From Pterobdella sp. o SKG-2022 (taxonomy: Eukaryota > Annelida > Clitellata > Hirudinida > Piscicolidae): DNA of 64,000 nt. Positions 12,030 to 24,297 of this stretch are shown piece by piece. The notes under the pieces were generated by a model, which had not been told where the DNA came from, did not search any database, and saw nothing but the letters and a program-made list of their open reading frames with translations. A program made the translations under genes and the position numbers. The stretch is taken from the NCBI GenBank assembly GCA_964035795.1, contig OZ038320.1, forward strand, positions 8,950,671-9,014,670, in the 5' to 3' direction. Positions within the stretch are counted from its first letter, which is position 1. Each line of letters begins with the position of its first letter.

Positions 12030-15000
12030 TTAAAACTTTGAGGTGGCTTGCTCATTAGATCCTTGGGCTTTTTGGTCGTCTACTTGAATAGTAGGAACTT
12101 GGTTGGAGCCTTCCGCTGGCTTCGTTTCCTTTACTGAACCTGCCGACATTTCCGACATGCGTGTGTTTGCCATAGACCCTTCTGTCTTCATCGGTTTGCC
12201 CAGCAAGTATCTGTTGTTTTCAATTTACATTAATTATTTTTGAATGATGAATGATTTCCTTTAATTCATCAAAACTTTTGCCATTTATATTTAATAAATA
12301 TTGAAAAGTTGGTTCATCTCACTTGAAAGGCAGTTTGCTCTTTCTCAATGCATCTCTGTAACGAGGATGGCTGAGGGCGTAAATCAGAGGGTTCCACGCT
12401 CCTGAAGCCTTTGCCAACATTACAGGAATTTCAGTTGTGTATGGGGTAACCAAAGAATCGTGACCAGCAATACCACACATAGCCACAGTGACGTATGGCA
12501 GCCAAGTAATGATAAACATTGTGACGTTAATGGCAACCACTTTGGCGATTTGAATTTCTTGTTTTTGTTGGTTAGCTGTATCAGAAGACATTCTTCCAAT
12601 TTCTTTGCGGTTCTTAGCTACGGCACTCACGATTCCTACATAGCAGAAAAAGATGACGAAAACTGGCATAAAAAATTCAAAGAAAACAAAAGCTATGTTG
12701 AAGGAAATGTTGTTGGCGGTTCTGGTGAGATAATCCCAAGTGCAAGAAAATCCAAATCCTTCAGGAATGAAAGCTCCCCATCCAAACCATGGAGGCAACA
12801 CCCAACAAATAGCATACACCCAAATGAAAAAGATTTGCTTCAAAGAACGCCACTTTGTAGCTGCCTGCATCATGTACAGAGGTTTTGCTATAACCATGTA
12901 CCTGTCAAAGTTGTCACACAATCAAATGAAAATTTGTAAAAAAAATTTTTTGAATATTTTCTTAAATTTGCATGAAATTAATTAACTTTTAAAAATTTTT
13001 GACGTTTAAAACATAGCCTTGTTTAACTTATACAACCTGTCAAAAGAAATAGCCGTGAGACTATTGATGGAAACCAAGCCCGTGACTCCAGCCACAAAAG
13101 CATACATTTCACACCCTTTAAAAGATCATAAACACTTTATTCTTTAATTTAGCACCGAAGAATATTTTTCCTAATGACAGCTTCTAATGTAATGTAATGC
13201 GGTATTTATAAAGCGCTTTTCCTTATAGATCAAAGAATCATTCTCGTAAAATTTTTAGTTTTTTTCAAGAAATTCTTTCTAAGATGATTACTTGAGTTGG
13301 TTTGAAGAATGATTTGAAAAAGAACATAAAATTATTTTTGGCTTTTAACGCACTTATGTCACGAAGCAAGTGTGGTTGACACTTTGAAGTGAATCAGACG
13401 CTCCAATAAAAAAAACACAAATGTTTGAAACCAATTTTTTAAATTTTTGCTTTAAGCAAATTAGTTCTGTTAGTTCTAAAAGTTTAAAAAAACTGGGCCA
13501 GATCATGAAACTGCGATAGCTGAAGGTAAAATTGAATTCAAAAATTGACAAAGAAGAGTTGTTTCCAAGTTTAATATTTTTTCAGTATTAATTTTTGTAA
13601 ATTGAAGATTTTTATTCGTTTATACAGTTGGTTCACTTTTGAACAGGATTTTCACCATTGAAACTTGAAAATTTAGTTTATGCATTGTTCCACAACAGAA
13701 CTTTCCAATTTAAAGTTAGCCCTTAAAACAGTGCTAAAAAAGTTTATGAAATCAATGTTTGAATAAAACATTTTTGGCAAGTTCTATTATGGCTNNNNNN
13801 NNNNNNNNNNNNNNNNNNNNNNNNNNNNNNNNNNNNNNNNNNNNNNNNNNNNNNNNNNNNNNNNNNNNNNNNNNNNNNNNNNNNNNNNNNNNNNNNNNNN
13901 NNNNNNNNNNNNNNNNNNNNNNNNNNNNNNNNNNNNNNNNNNNNNNNNNNNNNNNNNNNNNNNNNNNNNNNNNNNNNNNNNNNNNNNNNNNNNNGACCAA
14001 TTCTGCATATAAATAATGGAAATCTTTGTAACTACAAATGAGTCTCATTCATAAAGAAAAGTGCGGAATTAAAGAAAGAAGCATAAATGACATATTTTAG
14101 CGTTAAAAGGTTACAAGAAGATTGTTTCAAGAACATTTCATCCTCCAAGCTAAAATGAACTCGTAAAACGTCATCAGTTTACCGAGTGGAAAAAATTTTA
14201 TTTTGAAAACTAACAAAAAATATGAAATGAACAGGACAATCTCATATGTTTAGTTACCTAGACTTTCTGTGTAGGATGGTTTATGAAGCACATCATAATT
14301 ACAAGCTGAATTGAGCCAAAAAAAATTTGTTCTTATTTTAACTAATTTAGAAAACAAATATATTTTAACAATTTAATTTTTTTCCAAAGTTTTTTCAATG
14401 GTAAAAAAAAAATTATTTTCAAAACATAAGAGTGCACGATGGAACATTCATTGGGCTCAAAAGCTATAAAAACTAACAAGTATTTTTGAAAAATTTTTCT
14501 AATAATAATAAATTTCAAAAATGGGAAGATTTATATCTCAAATTATATTTAAAATTTCGAGATGAAAATACTAATTAGTTATCGGGTGATGGTACTGAGA
14601 AAATCTTTTTTTCTTTACATTTATTTATCTCGAACAAAATACAAAATGAATTTAATAATTTACTTGATAATTCAAAAACTTTAACTCTCATTAAATTTAT
14701 TTAAAAAATTTTTTACACAATTAACATGACACAAATGAAATCTTACCGACAAAACCCCATATCCAGTCTCTTTCGAAACATGCGATAGACATCATTGGAA
14801 AACCAATGATGGCAGAGAAACTCAAGTCCGTGATGGCGAGGTTCAGAACGATCATGTTTGATGGTGTTTTCAAGGATTGGTTGCTGGAAATTGTTTACAG
14901 TTATAAATAGTTAATTAACTAAAAATTGATTTTAATGTCTGTTTTTAACATTTTAATTGTTACGACTAGTTTTAAAGATGACACAATTTTATTGATATAG

Positions 15001-18000
15001 ATATTTTTGTTTTAATTTTGCTGCTGAATTTATATTACGTTTTTAACGTAGAAAGCTTAATTAAAGCCACAATGAATCATCTTTAATTTGGACTGCGTAT
15101 AAGAAGCCAAATTGCTTATAAAGATGTAATAAATTTTAAAAGATGACAAATTCTTCTCCTTTTAACCCGAGAATGTAATTTTTTGCTTGCGTCTAAGTCT
15201 GCATATCATAATGCATGATATTTTTGTAAAAATGAAGAAAAGATTAAATCTCATACTGATCACATCTGAAGCAGTTTGTTCGTATCACTTTTGGTCATGA
15301 AACCACAAAAAAACAAGAAATAATCGTTTATTTGAAATGCTCGTGTCTACCCGCTCGTAATGTGCAATTGTCACATCAAAAATACCATGAAAAAATATTT
15401 CTGGAAAATAAAATTCAATATGCAGTGCTCAATCGATCAAAAAAAACTAATTGGCATTGGATAAAAATGCTTATTGCTGTAATAACTATAACAATGACGA
15501 ATAAGATTAGACTCAAGGTTTGAATATTTAATGCAAAAATAATGGAAGTTAAATATGCATATAGACTTTTCAAAACTTTTAAAAATTTCAAGAATAATTA
15601 ATTTGTATTCTAAAAACATTGTGATCCGTATCTCTTCACGATGAAAAACGAAAGAATATATTAACTGATGCTTTTGGAAAAACATGTGCTTAAAAATAAC
15701 TATTTGAATTTTTTTCTTTGTCTACTCTAAAAGTAAATGTGGAAATCGAAATTTTACTTCACTTACCTTTTATTCCATTATGATTTTATAGTGGCATTTT
15801 TTGACAAAGCAATTATTATTCAAAAAGAAAACAAGCCAACTATTCTTAATTTTTTTTTCGAAGTTTGGGGGTTTGAAATTTGAATGACGTTCTAATTTGA
15901 TTTTTAACGATTTTTAAAAAATTTTTTTTCATGAAGTAACAAAATTAACTTTGATTTTATTATTTGCAAGTTATATGTATTGGTGCAACTCATGGGGGGG
16001 ATTTAAAAGAACCATAACTTTTTGAATCTTGTTTTAGGACGCCGTTTCAAATTTCCAACATATGCACATATATAGTCAGTTTATAAATAATTTCAAATGT
16101 ATTTTTTTGAAACAAATTTGAAAATTTTTTGAAAAATTTAGTTTTTTTGAAATTCATTTTTTTAGTTTTGTTTGTCAACAAAAAAATTTTTTGCATGGCA
16201 AAAATCGCTTTTTAGATATATGTTTGTTTATATCTTTTAAATTAGGAAGTGTTGTTTTGTTTGTTCAGTTAATTTTCATCCCTAAAAAGATTAATAAATT
16301 GAAAGATGTTTTTTATAATTCTTCGCCATAGAGTTTAAACCTCAGCTCTATTAATTAAGATTATCTTCGCGAAGCTTTATATGTTTAGTTACAAGATATG
16401 ATTTTTTAAAGCAGTTTCTTAAATGTAAAATCATATATAGATATATAAAAAATGTTTAATAAATAATACATAACTCCAAAAAAATAGACGAACAATGAAT
16501 AAATAATGCTTTAAACGAAATAAAAGAAAAATTTCAACCACTCATGTATTTATGAAGCCACAGCAACTCGTGCAGTTGTATATATAGAAAAAATTTTATA
16601 GAAAAATAGCAGTCTTACGTCGAGAAGATCCACAGAACAATAAGATTTCCGGCGGTTCCGATGAATGACACGATTGTTATGTACACACCTGGGAACATGA
16701 CCAATTCATTACTCATAATTTTCTGAACGTTGCTAGCATGTTAAATGACCAGCATTTAGTTGTGATAAACAATGTAGTTTTTGTGGTTTTTTAAGCTTTT
16801 TTTACGTAATAAATTTTTAAAGTTGTTTTAACGAAGGGTGGAACACGAGAGCAATCTTTAGAAACCATCACTTATATCAATAATTCAAAGAAATTCGATT
16901 ATCTTTTTGAAATAATTACTCAAATTAGTTTCTTTGATCTCTACTTATATATTTAAACAATTTTCTCAATAAATTTACTAATGATAGGGTTGGATTCAAC
17001 GATAACTTAAAATTTTTTGAAAATAATCAAAAATCTTATTTCATTTGGTGAAATTAAAAAATAATTTTTCAAAAAGTTATAGCCCAAGTAAAAACAGCTA
17101 GAACTTTAGAAACGTAAGCCTTGCCATAAAAGTTAGCATAATGATTTACAAAAATATTAATGCACGAAGCCTTCCGATCTGCCTAGAAATCATCAGCAAT
17201 AAGTCGACTCTGAGACAACTCCGCTAATGATTTCTTGGCGATAAAAAAACCTTGAGCATTAATAAAGTTGTGAAATATTGTGTTTAATTCATCGTATTGT
17301 TCGTCAGTTATTTATTCATGTTGTTTCACTTGATTAATCACTTCAATTTAATTAAGTAATTTGAGAATTGATTGGAAGAATGCTGAGAGAATAATATGTC
17401 AAATTGATGTTGACTGCTAAAAGCATTTGACATGAAATCCAAAGACGTCAAGTTTAAATCCCAGACTAGGCTGCACAAAATAAAGCATTTCATGCCAACA
17501 TCTGGCGTGAAATTTTTTAGAAGCTGGAATCATACGAAGCTAAACCAACACACGCAGACTCAACAAAAGCGCGAGCTTTCTCACCTTTTATCTATTCTGG
17601 TAGACATAATAACCCTTTCAATGCGCTTTTGAGGGGAGTTATCAAATGCCAAAAATGGTTCAAAAATAGTGTTTAGTACTTTGAAAAATTTCATTAGTTT
17701 TGAAAGGTTTTGTTTTCAAACATATTATGAAGTCAAATTTCAATCTAATTTTTTTTTTAATACAGCTCTAAAAGACAAACATTTTCTGAAATGTATTTAA
17801 ATGTCACGTAATCACTAAGTAATTTAGGCTCCACTGAGAAAAATCTGATGCATTATAATAAATTCTTTAACAAAATCTTAATTTGAGTTTAATATGGCGC
17901 TCAAATGGAAAGTCATGAAACACTTTTAGTGTTCATTTTTAAATTAAAAAAGGCTTACATGTCAATCGCTCTAAGAAATTTTTTTAAAACTCAAAAACTA

Positions 18001-18299
18001 TAGTTCTCTATTTCCTTTCTTTAAAAAAATTAATTTAAAGCTACTTTTTTAGGTGAACTAAAATCAATCTTCATTGAAAGACTAACAACTAAATAACGAA
18101 AATAGATTCCAAAAACTCCAAAAATTAAAATTAATAAAAAAAACGCACCCAACAAAACCATAAACCCTTGAGGGGCGTCATCGATGACATCCTTGTATTG
18201 GTCCCAGTGAGGATGGATGTAGTTACCGTGTCTGTCGTACCTTCTGAATGTTGTCATTTCATAGGTACTGTTGTCGAAAGCTGGTGCCATGCCCGCCAT
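12030..18299 (-). CDS. rhabdomeric (Gq-coupled) opsin
   Basis: Light-activated seven-helix receptor expected to bind retinal and signal through Gq/phospholipase C. Exons in transcript order: 18299-18149, 16688-16619, 14883-14747, 13115-13037, 12901-12323, 12210-12030; 398 aa. Visible hallmarks are the N-terminal HPHW (29-32), typical of r-opsins, with an N-glycosylation site NST at 10-12; GTAGN in helix 1; KTPSNM in loop 1; a C121-C199 disulfide pair; DRY at 145-147, split by an intron; counterion glutamate E193 in IPEG; TWLPY in helix 6; retinal-binding lysine K310 in LAKASGAWNPLIY; and the HPRYR motif after helix 7, close to the HPK of Gq opsins. The C-terminal tail is short, with Ser/Thr phosphorylation candidates. 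A second Met at codon 4 could be the start. The closest subgroup cannot be decided without a tree. Confidence 0.95.
13795..13994. other. assembly gap (200 N)
   Basis: Exactly 200 N inside opsin intron 3 (between exons at 14747 and 13115). The splice frame across the intron is intact, so no coding sequence needs to be missing here. Confidence 0.98.
17150..17268. mobile_element. fold-back MITE-like element (family A)
   Basis: Two arms read as imperfect reverse complements: left ATTAATGCACGAAGCC...AGAAATCATCAGC, and right GCTAATGATTTCTTGG...GAGCATTAATA. The centre is about 25 bp. The same arm sequence recurs at 18882-18990, 30900-30960 and about 44738-44776. No coding capacity. It lies in opsin intron 1. 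Confidence 0.55.
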
Positions 18300-21200
18300 G
18301 ATGAATGCTTTTGAGATTCTTGGCTTAAAATATATTCAGGGTTTTTGATGAGTTTTAGTAGGTTTTTAAAGGCTTAGGATGTTTTCAAGTGCTTTGATTC
18401 AAGAAAGGTTGTGAATGAAGCTTAACGTTAGAACGCTAAACTTCGACAATGAGAGATTTAGTTTTGTACAAATCAACAAAGATGCATTATAAAAATAACG
18501 AAAAATTTTGTTGAGGTAAACTCAATTTTTGTTCATGACATTCTCCTTATATACTGTTACGACAGCCATATTAGTTTATAGTACATAGATGTTTCTTTAT
18601 TTTATATAAGCAAGTGTTCTTCAATTTTATGTGTGTAATTGTGTTTCGTGCATAAGTTTCATCGAAAAACAACGAGTGCTTATGGCATATTTACCATTGT
18701 TAATATGTTGCTTTCGTAATAGTAAAATTTTCAGTGACAAGAGTTGAGATATTACTCAGTTTTTTTTTTAGTATATTGGTTTTAAATTAAATCGATTTAA
18801 TTCAAATTAACATAAGGATTCTCCAATGTTCCTTTGCATAAAATTGTTTTCTATAAAAACTTGGAACATACAAGAGCATTGCTTTATAGGCTTATTAATG
18901 AGCGAAGCTTTTCGGGTTACGAAAAATCATCATATTACTGCTCATGATTCTTTGTAAATTGAAAAGATTTATGCATTAATAAGCCTATAGACCTTTGTGT
19001 GTAGTTTTATCATATTGTTCCCAAGCTAATGTTCAATCGTACTACAAAAGTTACTGAACACTAAATTCCTTTTATTTGGTTGTGTCTAATTGAAAATGTT
19101 ACACTGTTAACAAAAAGCTTCGTAGTATTTCAATAAATTAAAAAAGATCTGTTATTTTTTTATTTTTTGAAATGGTTTGATTGAAGTTTATTTGGAGCTT
19201 AATATCTTGAACTGATTAATTTCAAATATTGCTCTCTTTCTCCATAGGCCAAGGCATTCGTGTCTTATATATTTTTTCTTCGAGTACCATAAGCTTTTTT
19301 AAATTCATTAGTTATAGATAAGTACAGTAGGCATTGAAGAATCTGGTTATCAAAAATCCAGATGTCTCCAAATTGAGAAAAAAATTACCGTTAAGTTTAA
19401 AAATATTTTTAGATTAATTTTTCAATGTTAAAACATCGAAGAAAATTTTATTTCAAAGAGGCGCCCAAAGAAAAGAAAATATTTCTTTTTATTTTTAAAA
19501 AAACTGAAAATAAAACAGTTTTCTGGCAATTAAAATGAGGAAATAATTTTTTTGAGATAAACTGCATGAAAGTTAAAACTGTGGCTTGAATAGGAAACTA
19601 TTTCTTTAACCCCCATTAAGTTAAAGAACATTTTGATATAATTTTTTCAATAAAATTTCATTTGTCTTTTGTCAAAACCTTTTTTCTCATATAAAAATTA
19701 AAAAAATATGCTGATATATTTTATGCATAATATCTAAGTCGATATATTTTGAAAACTGAAGCTTTCAATTAAAATATAGACTTTGAGTCACTTCAAAGGA
19801 AGTAAAATGATCTCGAAAGCAAAAAAAAGTTAAAAAAAACTTCAAATTGTCTTAACTACCCGCCAAATAGTTAGTTATTTGTTCAAGGCGCAATGTCACT
19901 TTGAACATCTTAGTGAGAGAGTGTGTTTAAGCACGTTAAAAAAGATGAATTTTTGGAGGTCTGTTGAAAGACACCTACTCAAGATCACACTAGAATTTCA
20001 TATAAATAAGAAAAAATAGTAAAAAGATTTCTTATATTCCAACCATAATATTGAAAAGTTAATCAAAAGGTGAAACTTTTTTTGTTTTCGAGGAATGTGG
20101 GTTTAGATAAAAGGTATGAAATGAAAGTTAATGTGAAGTAAAAACAGTAAAACCTTGGTGACGTCGTTCCAGCCAAACCATCTGTAAAAAACGCCAAAAT
20201 GACCATTAAAAAACAACAATTTTAATTCTTTTCAAAGCTTAAAGGGTTTCCTCAAACGTTATAAACGGTAAAACTTACGATTTAAAAATATTTTCTCAAA
20301 AGTAAGTTTTTAATCACATTTTGCATGAGAAATTCGAATTCAATGGAAGAAAAAGTCCTTTTTCAGCCTTTAACTTTTTCCTAAAAGCTCAAAATTCATA
20401 TGTTTAAAAAAAATCGTTTTTCGAAATTTTCAAAAATCTGGAAAACTCCAGTTCTTGTTATGTCCGGGTTTTTTTCGTTTTGATAAATAAATCATTAATA
20501 AAAAAAACTCACAAGTTCCAGGTTTTATCGACAGTATTCTATGATAAAAGAAGTTTGTTAAAAAATCTAAAGCTTTTAAGTGTGGTCCATATTCGATTGA
20601 TAAAAGTGTAATTTTAGTGCCGTTTTTTGTTTTGAAACTGACATAATGAAATTGAGTAATCGTTAAGAACTAAGAATTTTTGTTAAATGTGGACCTTCAG
20701 AAGAGAGTTTTCATAATAAGCTGTCTTTTATTTGAATAATTATTTTACAATCTTGGCGCATTAAACTAAGCTTGGCAAAGTGAAATGGTTTGAAAATTTT
20801 TTATCATATAGATTTCAAGTCTCAACTTTTAAATTTTGAAGAAATGAGAAATTATCATCATTAATAAGAGCATGAATTTATGAGAACTACAAGATAAAAA
20901 TCGATCTTATTTTCAATGTTCATTACTCAAACATACTTTTCTATTTATTCATTTGTTTTTCGACGTTCTTATTGCATGGCCCTACCTTTATAAATAGAGG
21001 AAACGTATGTAATCTCGAGTAAAGCTCTATAAGGATGAATCTTGACATACAACTCATTTATGAAGGATGATACTAATTGTTTTCCAATGATTTAATTAAT
21101 CCTAATTAAATATACATAAGTGAATGACAGCTATAATGTACTTGATGTTTCATCTTACTTACAGTTAAAAACATTTTTTAACATAGTTTAACATTTATAA

Positions 21201-24200
21201 TGCTAAACGGTTCACGAGGTTTCCCCTTCTAAAAGATTTTTGTCAAAACCGTCTTTTACATTTATTTTTTAATTATATTGATTAAATTCTATATTCCATG
21301 ATATTCAATACTTTTGAAAGAGTTTTAATGGCTATAAAGTTCACCTGAATTAATAATTAACAATATTACCCTATCTTTTAATTTTATGGATTGCATTAAA
21401 ACCGTGCTTTTCATTTTGATCATTTATTATTGCTTCAACACTCGGTATAAAACTTAGTTTTCCTCTTTACATAAAACCTTTATTAAGTAAAGTGCCGATT
21501 TAAATCTCAAATAATTAAAGTTTTATTTGTCAAATGAAGACTGTTACCTTGATTCTGATAAGGTGACGCGTTTTAGTTATAGTGTCTTAGGCATTAAATG
21601 AATTCTGAAGCACTTTTAATATTGAAAAAAAATTTTTTTTAATTCAAAATATTGAAATCAAAAAATAAAATAAAAGTTTAAAAAGTAAGTTTTTTCGTTT
21701 TTATCTTTGAAAAACCTGAAAATGTATTTTATCAATTTTAAAATTTATGCTGGAAATTTTCATAAATTGACTTTTTCATCTTTTTCATGTAGGAAATAAG
21801 ATAACGAAGCAAGGCAAATGTAAAAATCAATATAATATGCCCATCAAATGTCGGTACAGAATGTCTATATAAAATTTGAAGTCATATGGCTCCTTCATTT
21901 GAAAATATAAACATAAAAAGAAACAAGTAGCAACAAGATGAATCTACTGATTTTTATTCATTTCGTGTGGCATTGTTAATTGCTGGGAATGTTTCGTTTC
22001 ATATAAGTTGAATGAGCAGTTTTTTTATTATCGTATTAATTATTTTTAAAATAACTTATATAACATTGTAATAGCGTAGATGAACATGAAACAAACTATC
22101 AAAATCAACGTTTTAAACCAAGGGTTGGGTCAATATTTAGAGCCTCTTGGAGTCTTTCATATAAATAAAAGTTAAGCCTTTTTAAGAGGTGCTATATAGC
22201 TTCAATAAAGTAGAGACATTCATTCGTAGTTTTTGAAACATTATCTCACTGTTTTATAAGGTAAATAGTGGTTAATTAATCTAAATATGAAAAAAGTTGA
22301 ATTTAAAAAAAAATGAATTACATATGTAAACTATTTATTTTAGAATATTTTTGTAAAAAAAGTTTACAGTTTTTGATAATGTAAGTGTTTTAAAAATATA
22401 TAATTATCTTTATACATACATTATTGAGTTTCAAAATAATTCAAGTTTCTATTTGCTTTGATGCAAAAAAATGTTCATAATTCAAAGAAAATCGTTACAA
22501 CTTTTCCATTATATTCAGTTTACTAAAAAGTTTTGCGATAATTTTATATATTTTTGCAAACTTTAATAAAATATTATTCTGATATTTTTGATAAGAATGA
22601 CAAACATTTGATTCAAAGATTTAAAAAAAAAAACCATTAAATCAATTTTGTTCAATTTGAGAATTATATCTTAAATCCGAAACAAGCAAAATAATGATTT
22701 CCTACGTTATTCTAAATAATAATTCATCAAAATTTTGAATTTCTAAAGAAAACTACATACATTTTATTCTAAAATAAAGATCTTTTTTTCATTAAACTTA
22801 AATTAAAATGAATTAAAGTGTTTGCTCTGCTAATATATTATATTCATCAGTTTGCTTTTGAAAAAAAATTTTTTTCGCTAGTTTTTTTAAAGACCACAGA
22901 ATCATTATATTTGCATTGAAACTATTTTAAACCAACGAATCAAGATTGTTCTAAATAAAAGTTTTTCAAAAGTTAATAAGGCATTTTGCCTAAAATATCA
23001 ACCCACAATTACATGAAATTAATGAAAAGCCGAAAAAAATGTTGCTTTTAATTTTTTATATTCACTTTAATACCTTATGAAGTTGTGAATTTTTTTTATG
23101 CTAATTTTATTTTCTAAAGATTTGTCACAATTGAATTCATGAGGTGTTTGTAAAATTCATGAGTGTCTCACGGATTAAATGAATAATTTAAATGCTGAGT
23201 TTGATCAAATAAAATAATGATAAATTTTAATGATTAAATAAATAAAATTTTTGCAAAAATAATTTTTTTTTATTAAGGAGGGCAGAAGCAGAGATGTGAA
23301 TTATATATAATTTTTTATATTTTTTCAAAATGTTGGTTGGCTATTTTTATGTAAGATTATTAAAAGTCCAATAAATGATACTTAGCATAATATAGACTAT
23401 GTTTTTTAAAGTTGATAATTTTAAATTTCTTTTTTCTTTATTTGTTTATTTTCAATTGTCATCCAAATGTTTATTGTCATATTATTTTCATAACGTCTGA
23501 ACTGTAAAAATGTAAATTATAATTATTCTTTTTAAAAACCAAAAAAGCTTTTGGTTAAGTGAAAAGGGCTATAAACAGGATTTGATTGATTGATAAATCT
23601 GATGTATTTTAAAAAAAGATTTTTTTTCTATATTTTTTTCAAATGTTGAACTTAAAAAAATTTTGAAGAAATTAATAAAATAAAAACATCTATTTTGAAG
23701 ATAAAAAAATGTTAATTAAATTATATGGAAAATGGAAGTTTAAACTTTTAAACACTCAATTAAAGAAAAAGCTAAATATATATCCAATTCTTTCATTATT
23801 ATTTTTCCATTTTATGAAATTGAATTAATTTTGAAAGCTTTTAACTATATTTTCAGGTAGAATAAAAGGTAGAAATTATCTTTATGAGGTTTGTTTTGAA
23901 AACATAATTGGATTTTAAAAATTTAATTTAAAGTATAATATATCTTGTTCATATTTTCTAAAGTATGATTGGAAAAATATACTTTATTCTATATTTCAGC
24001 TTACATACTGTTCTTGGGTGTAACAATTAAATTCTCCAAACTAACGCTCATTTTCGCTCCGACTAAATTTTAATTTATTTTAACTAAAACTACTATTTTA
24101 ACATTTTTTTTAAAGAATGACATAAAAATATTAAAAAAATTTCTACATTTTCATAAGAACTAAGTATTTACATATTCTCGAAAAATACTCTAAACATCAA

Positions 24201-24297
24201 ATATTTCTAGTTCTTGATAAAATCAAACGGAGTTATCACTATTTTATTTTTGAACATTTTATAAAACTTCATGGGAATATTCAACAAATAACTCAAA
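18300..24297. other. about 6 kb AT-rich intergenic region
   Basis: No protein-coding exon is recognisable between the divergent opsin and SEC24 starts. A fold-back element is present at 18882-18990. A segment at about 20147-20185 has acceptor and donor signals on the minus strand and could be an untranslated opsin leader exon, but this is unproven. The rest shows only short frames and A/T runs. Opsin and SEC24 promoters must lie here, but no element can be assigned. Confidence 0.6.
18882..18990. mobile_element. fold-back MITE-like element (family A)
   Basis: Terminal inverted repeats: left TATAGGCTTATTAATG, and right CATTAATAAGCCTATA. Similarity continues inward (CGAAGCTTTTC against GAAAAGATTT), so most of the roughly 109 bp can fold into one hairpin. 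No open frame. Related to the element at 17150-17268. Confidence 0.65.

Noticed and set aside
12460..12939. 159-codon + strand frame over the opsin
   Set aside because: It is antisense to opsin exon 5, whose minus-strand reading gives a full set of receptor motifs. The + frame is a shadow.
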